From assembly GCA_900545125.1 (NCBI GenBank), contig UQXS01000035.1:1-14874 (forward strand): a stretch of 14,874 nucleotides of DNA, read 5' to 3'. Below the pieces are notes generated by a model. It worked only from the letters and a program-made list of their open reading frames with translations. It was not told the origin of the DNA and made no database searches. A program made the position numbers and the translations under genes. This DNA is from an uncultured Ruminococcus sp. (GTDB lineage: Bacteria; Bacillota; Clostridia; Oscillospirales; Ruminococcaceae). The stretch's first letter is position 1. Every line of letters starts with the position of its first letter. Below are positions 13,435 through 14,874 of the stretch, in pieces.

Positions 13435-14856
13435 ATGAAAAGACTATTAAAGTATCTTAAAAATTATAAGAAAGAACTGATCTTCGGCCCGTTTTTCAAG
13501 CTGCTTGAAGCGATATTTGAACTTATAGTTCCGGTCGTAATGGCAAAGATCATTGACAAAGGTATAGGAAACAACAACAGCGGATACATTTTAAAAATGT
13601 GCGGTCTGCTTGTCGTGCTGGGTATCTGCGGTCTTGGATTTGCTCTTACCTGTCAGTTTCTGGCAGCTAAATGTGCATACGGTTTCGGAACAGAACTGCG
13701 CAGGGATCTCTACAGGCACATAAACGATCTCTCCTACAGCGGCATCGACCGTGTGGGAACGGCATCCCTTGTAAATCGCCTTACAAATGATACAAATACT
13801 GTTCAGAACGGCGTGAATATGTTTATACGTCTTGCGGTAAGAGCACCGTTTCTCGTTATCGGTGCGGCTGTAATGGCGGTTATGATTGACTTACGCCTGT
13901 CGCTGATATTCTTTATCGTTGCCCCGCTTATTTCGGCAGTTATCTTTCTGATAATGAAGAAAACAATTCCGATGTACAAAAAGAATCAGCAGAAACTTGA
14001 CAGAGCATCTATGCTTACAAGTGAAAATCTGGAGGGAACAAGGGTCATCCGTGCCTTTTCACGTCAGCAGGAAGAAATAGAGGAATTCGGAGAAGCAGTG
14101 AATGATATCGCTGATTGCTCGATATCCGTCGGAAAGATCTCGGCAATACTCAATCCGATAGCTTTTGTGGTAATGAATCTCGGTATCGTTGCCATTCTCT
14201 GGTTCGGCGGAATAAGGATCGACAGCGGAAGCCTTAGTCAAGGTGAACTGACGGCTTTTACCAACTACATGACTCAGATACTTCTTGCTCTGGTAGTTCT
14301 TGCCAATCTTATAATAGTTTTTACAAAGGCATTTGCCTCTGCAAACCGTATAAAGGAGCTTTTCGATATTCCTGCCGAAGAGCACGGAACGGCAAAATCT
14401 CCTGACGGCAGCTGCGATACTATAGTTGAATTCAGAAATGTTTCGTTCGCTTATAACGGGGCGGGCGATCACTCGCTGAATAACATCTCTTTCAGCCTTA
14501 AAAAAGGTCAGATGCTCGGAATTATCGGCGGAACGGGAAGCGGAAAATCTACCCTTGCAAGTCTAATCCCCTGTTTTTACAAAGCCGTAAAAGGAGAGGT
14601 TCTTGTTTCCGGAATAAACGTGAACGATTATGATCCGGATGCACTCAGAAAAATGATCGGATATGTTCCGCAGAAGTCGGTGCTGTTCTCCGGAACTGTT
14701 CGTGACAATATGAAATGGCGATGCGCAGACGCTTCGGACGAAGATATCATATCGGCTCTGAAAACGGCTCAGGCATGGGATTTTGTATCACAGAAACCTG
14801 ACGTTCTCAATACTCAGGTATCGCAGGGAGGAAAAAATTTCTGGAACTGTTCGTGA
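13435..14856 (+). CDS. ABC exporter half-transporter (permease fused to ATPase), 3' end broken
   Basis: The frame gives 473 residues. Residues 1-310 are a six-helix exporter membrane domain (type I exporter fold, e.g. GTELRRDLYRHINDLSYS in the first intracellular loop; TRVIRAFSRQQ). Residues about 328 on are an ATPase domain: A-loop FAY (338-340), Walker A GGTGSGKST (365-373) and Q-loop VPQ (411-413). The family is normally about 570-590 residues. Here the frame leaves the family at VSQGGKNF, exactly where the ABC signature SGGQ and Walker B should follow, and stops at 14854-14856. Sequence from 14843 copies 14692-14723, so the true gene probably continues beyond the window and the last 32 bases look like an assembly join. 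No clear ribosome site precedes the ATG, 21 bases after the upstream stop; coupling is possible. Such exporters often work as a heterodimer with an adjacent partner gene, not visible here. Confidence 0.85.
   Translation: MKRLLKYLKNYKKELIFGPFFKLLEAIFELIVPVVMAKIIDKGIGNNNSGYILKMCGLLVVLGICGLGFALTCQFLAAKCAYGFGTELRRDLYRHINDLSYSGIDRVGTASLVNRLTNDTNTVQNGVNMFIRLAVRAPFLVIGAAVMAVMIDLRLSLIFFIVAPLISAVIFLIMKKTIPMYKKNQQKLDRASMLTSENLEGTRVIRAFSRQQEEIEEFGEAVNDIADCSISVGKISAILNPIAFVVMNLGIVAILWFGGIRIDSGSLSQGELTAFTNYMTQILLALVVLANLIIVFTKAFASANRIKELFDIPAEEHGTAKSPDGSCDTIVEFRNVSFAYNGAGDHSLNNISFSLKKGQMLGIIGGTGSGKSTLASLIPCFYKAVKGEVLVSGINVNDYDPDALRKMIGYVPQKSVLFSGTVRDNMKWRCADASDEDIISALKTAQAWDFVSQKPDVLNTQVSQGGKNFWNCS
14692..14723 (+). 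repeat. Direct repeat, copy 1 (within the ABC transporter gene)
   Basis: Thirty-two bases beginning GGAACTGTTCGTGAC and ending TGGCGATG are repeated exactly at 14843-14874. In this copy the reading frame is the normal one (SGTVRDNMKW). Confidence 0.95.
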
Positions 14857-14874
14857 CAATATGAAATGGCGATG
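14843..14874 (+). repeat. Direct repeat, copy 2 at the window end (probable assembly artefact)
   Basis: An exact copy of 14692-14723, shifted by 151 bases and lying at the last base of the window. The shift is not a multiple of three, so it is read in another frame and gives WNCS and a stop. The base before the repeat differs between copies (T at 14842, C at 14691). Confidence 0.95.

Noticed and set aside
13435..14856. ABC transporter as a genuine pseudogene or naturally truncated protein
   Set aside because: The break coincides with an exact 32-base repeat at the final base of the window, which points to an assembly join rather than evolved decay.
1..14874. CRISPR array, tRNA, rRNA, insertion sequence or prophage
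   Set aside because: No regularly spaced repeats, cloverleaf-like segment, rRNA block, transposase or integrase was seen on reading either strand.

Overview
The window looks like chromosomal DNA of a low-to-mid GC Gram-positive anaerobe, most likely a Ruminococcus-type member of the Oscillospiraceae/Ruminococcaceae. The evidence is two secreted proteins ending in type I dockerins of the style seen in Ruminococcus (YGDADCDG ... DAVLIMQA ... GDGITNLDAL), strong AGGAGG ribosome sites, TTGACA/TATAAT promoters, and a pair of NADH-oxidising hydrogenase subunits of the clostridial HydC/HydB kind. The species call is inference. The right end is probably an assembly end, because the last 32 bases repeat a segment 151 bases upstream and break a transporter gene.

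Layout. 1-1197 (minus): a NuoE-like and a NuoF-like subunit (the latter runs off the left edge), with a Rex-like operator in the leader. 1198-1519: divergent control region. 1520-3550 (plus): an AGCS sodium/alanine symporter and an unknown membrane protein. 3636-6718 (plus): a strong promoter carrying a palindrome, a small DUF4250 protein, two tandem paralogous secreted proteins with InlB-type repeats and a dockerin, and a terminator. 6733-7553 (minus): an aquaporin with its own promoter and terminator. 7564-7718 (minus): a stand-alone promoter, about 120 nt of structured non-coding sequence and an intrinsic terminator, which is a candidate small RNA. 7771-9352 (minus): a two-gene unit of a PH-domain-like protein and an FkbM methyltransferase. 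9412-12095 (plus): rpsO and pnp with structured leaders. 12181-13413 (plus): a UDP-sugar pyrophosphorylase of the eukaryotic UAP1 type. 13435-end (plus): an ABC exporter half, broken at the window end.

How the genes fit together. The left edge is fermentative hydrogen/NADH metabolism, plausibly under NADH-responsive Rex control. The middle is surface biology: dockerin proteins would attach non-covalently to a cohesin-bearing scaffold. The right part is housekeeping RNA metabolism (S15, PNPase) followed by nucleotide-sugar synthesis and export. No rRNA, tRNA, CRISPR array, insertion sequence or phage gene was seen. The best candidates for something undescribed are the small-RNA locus at 7564-7718, the palindrome inside the promoter at 3636-3664, and the tandem dockerin proteins that lack any recognisable catalytic module.
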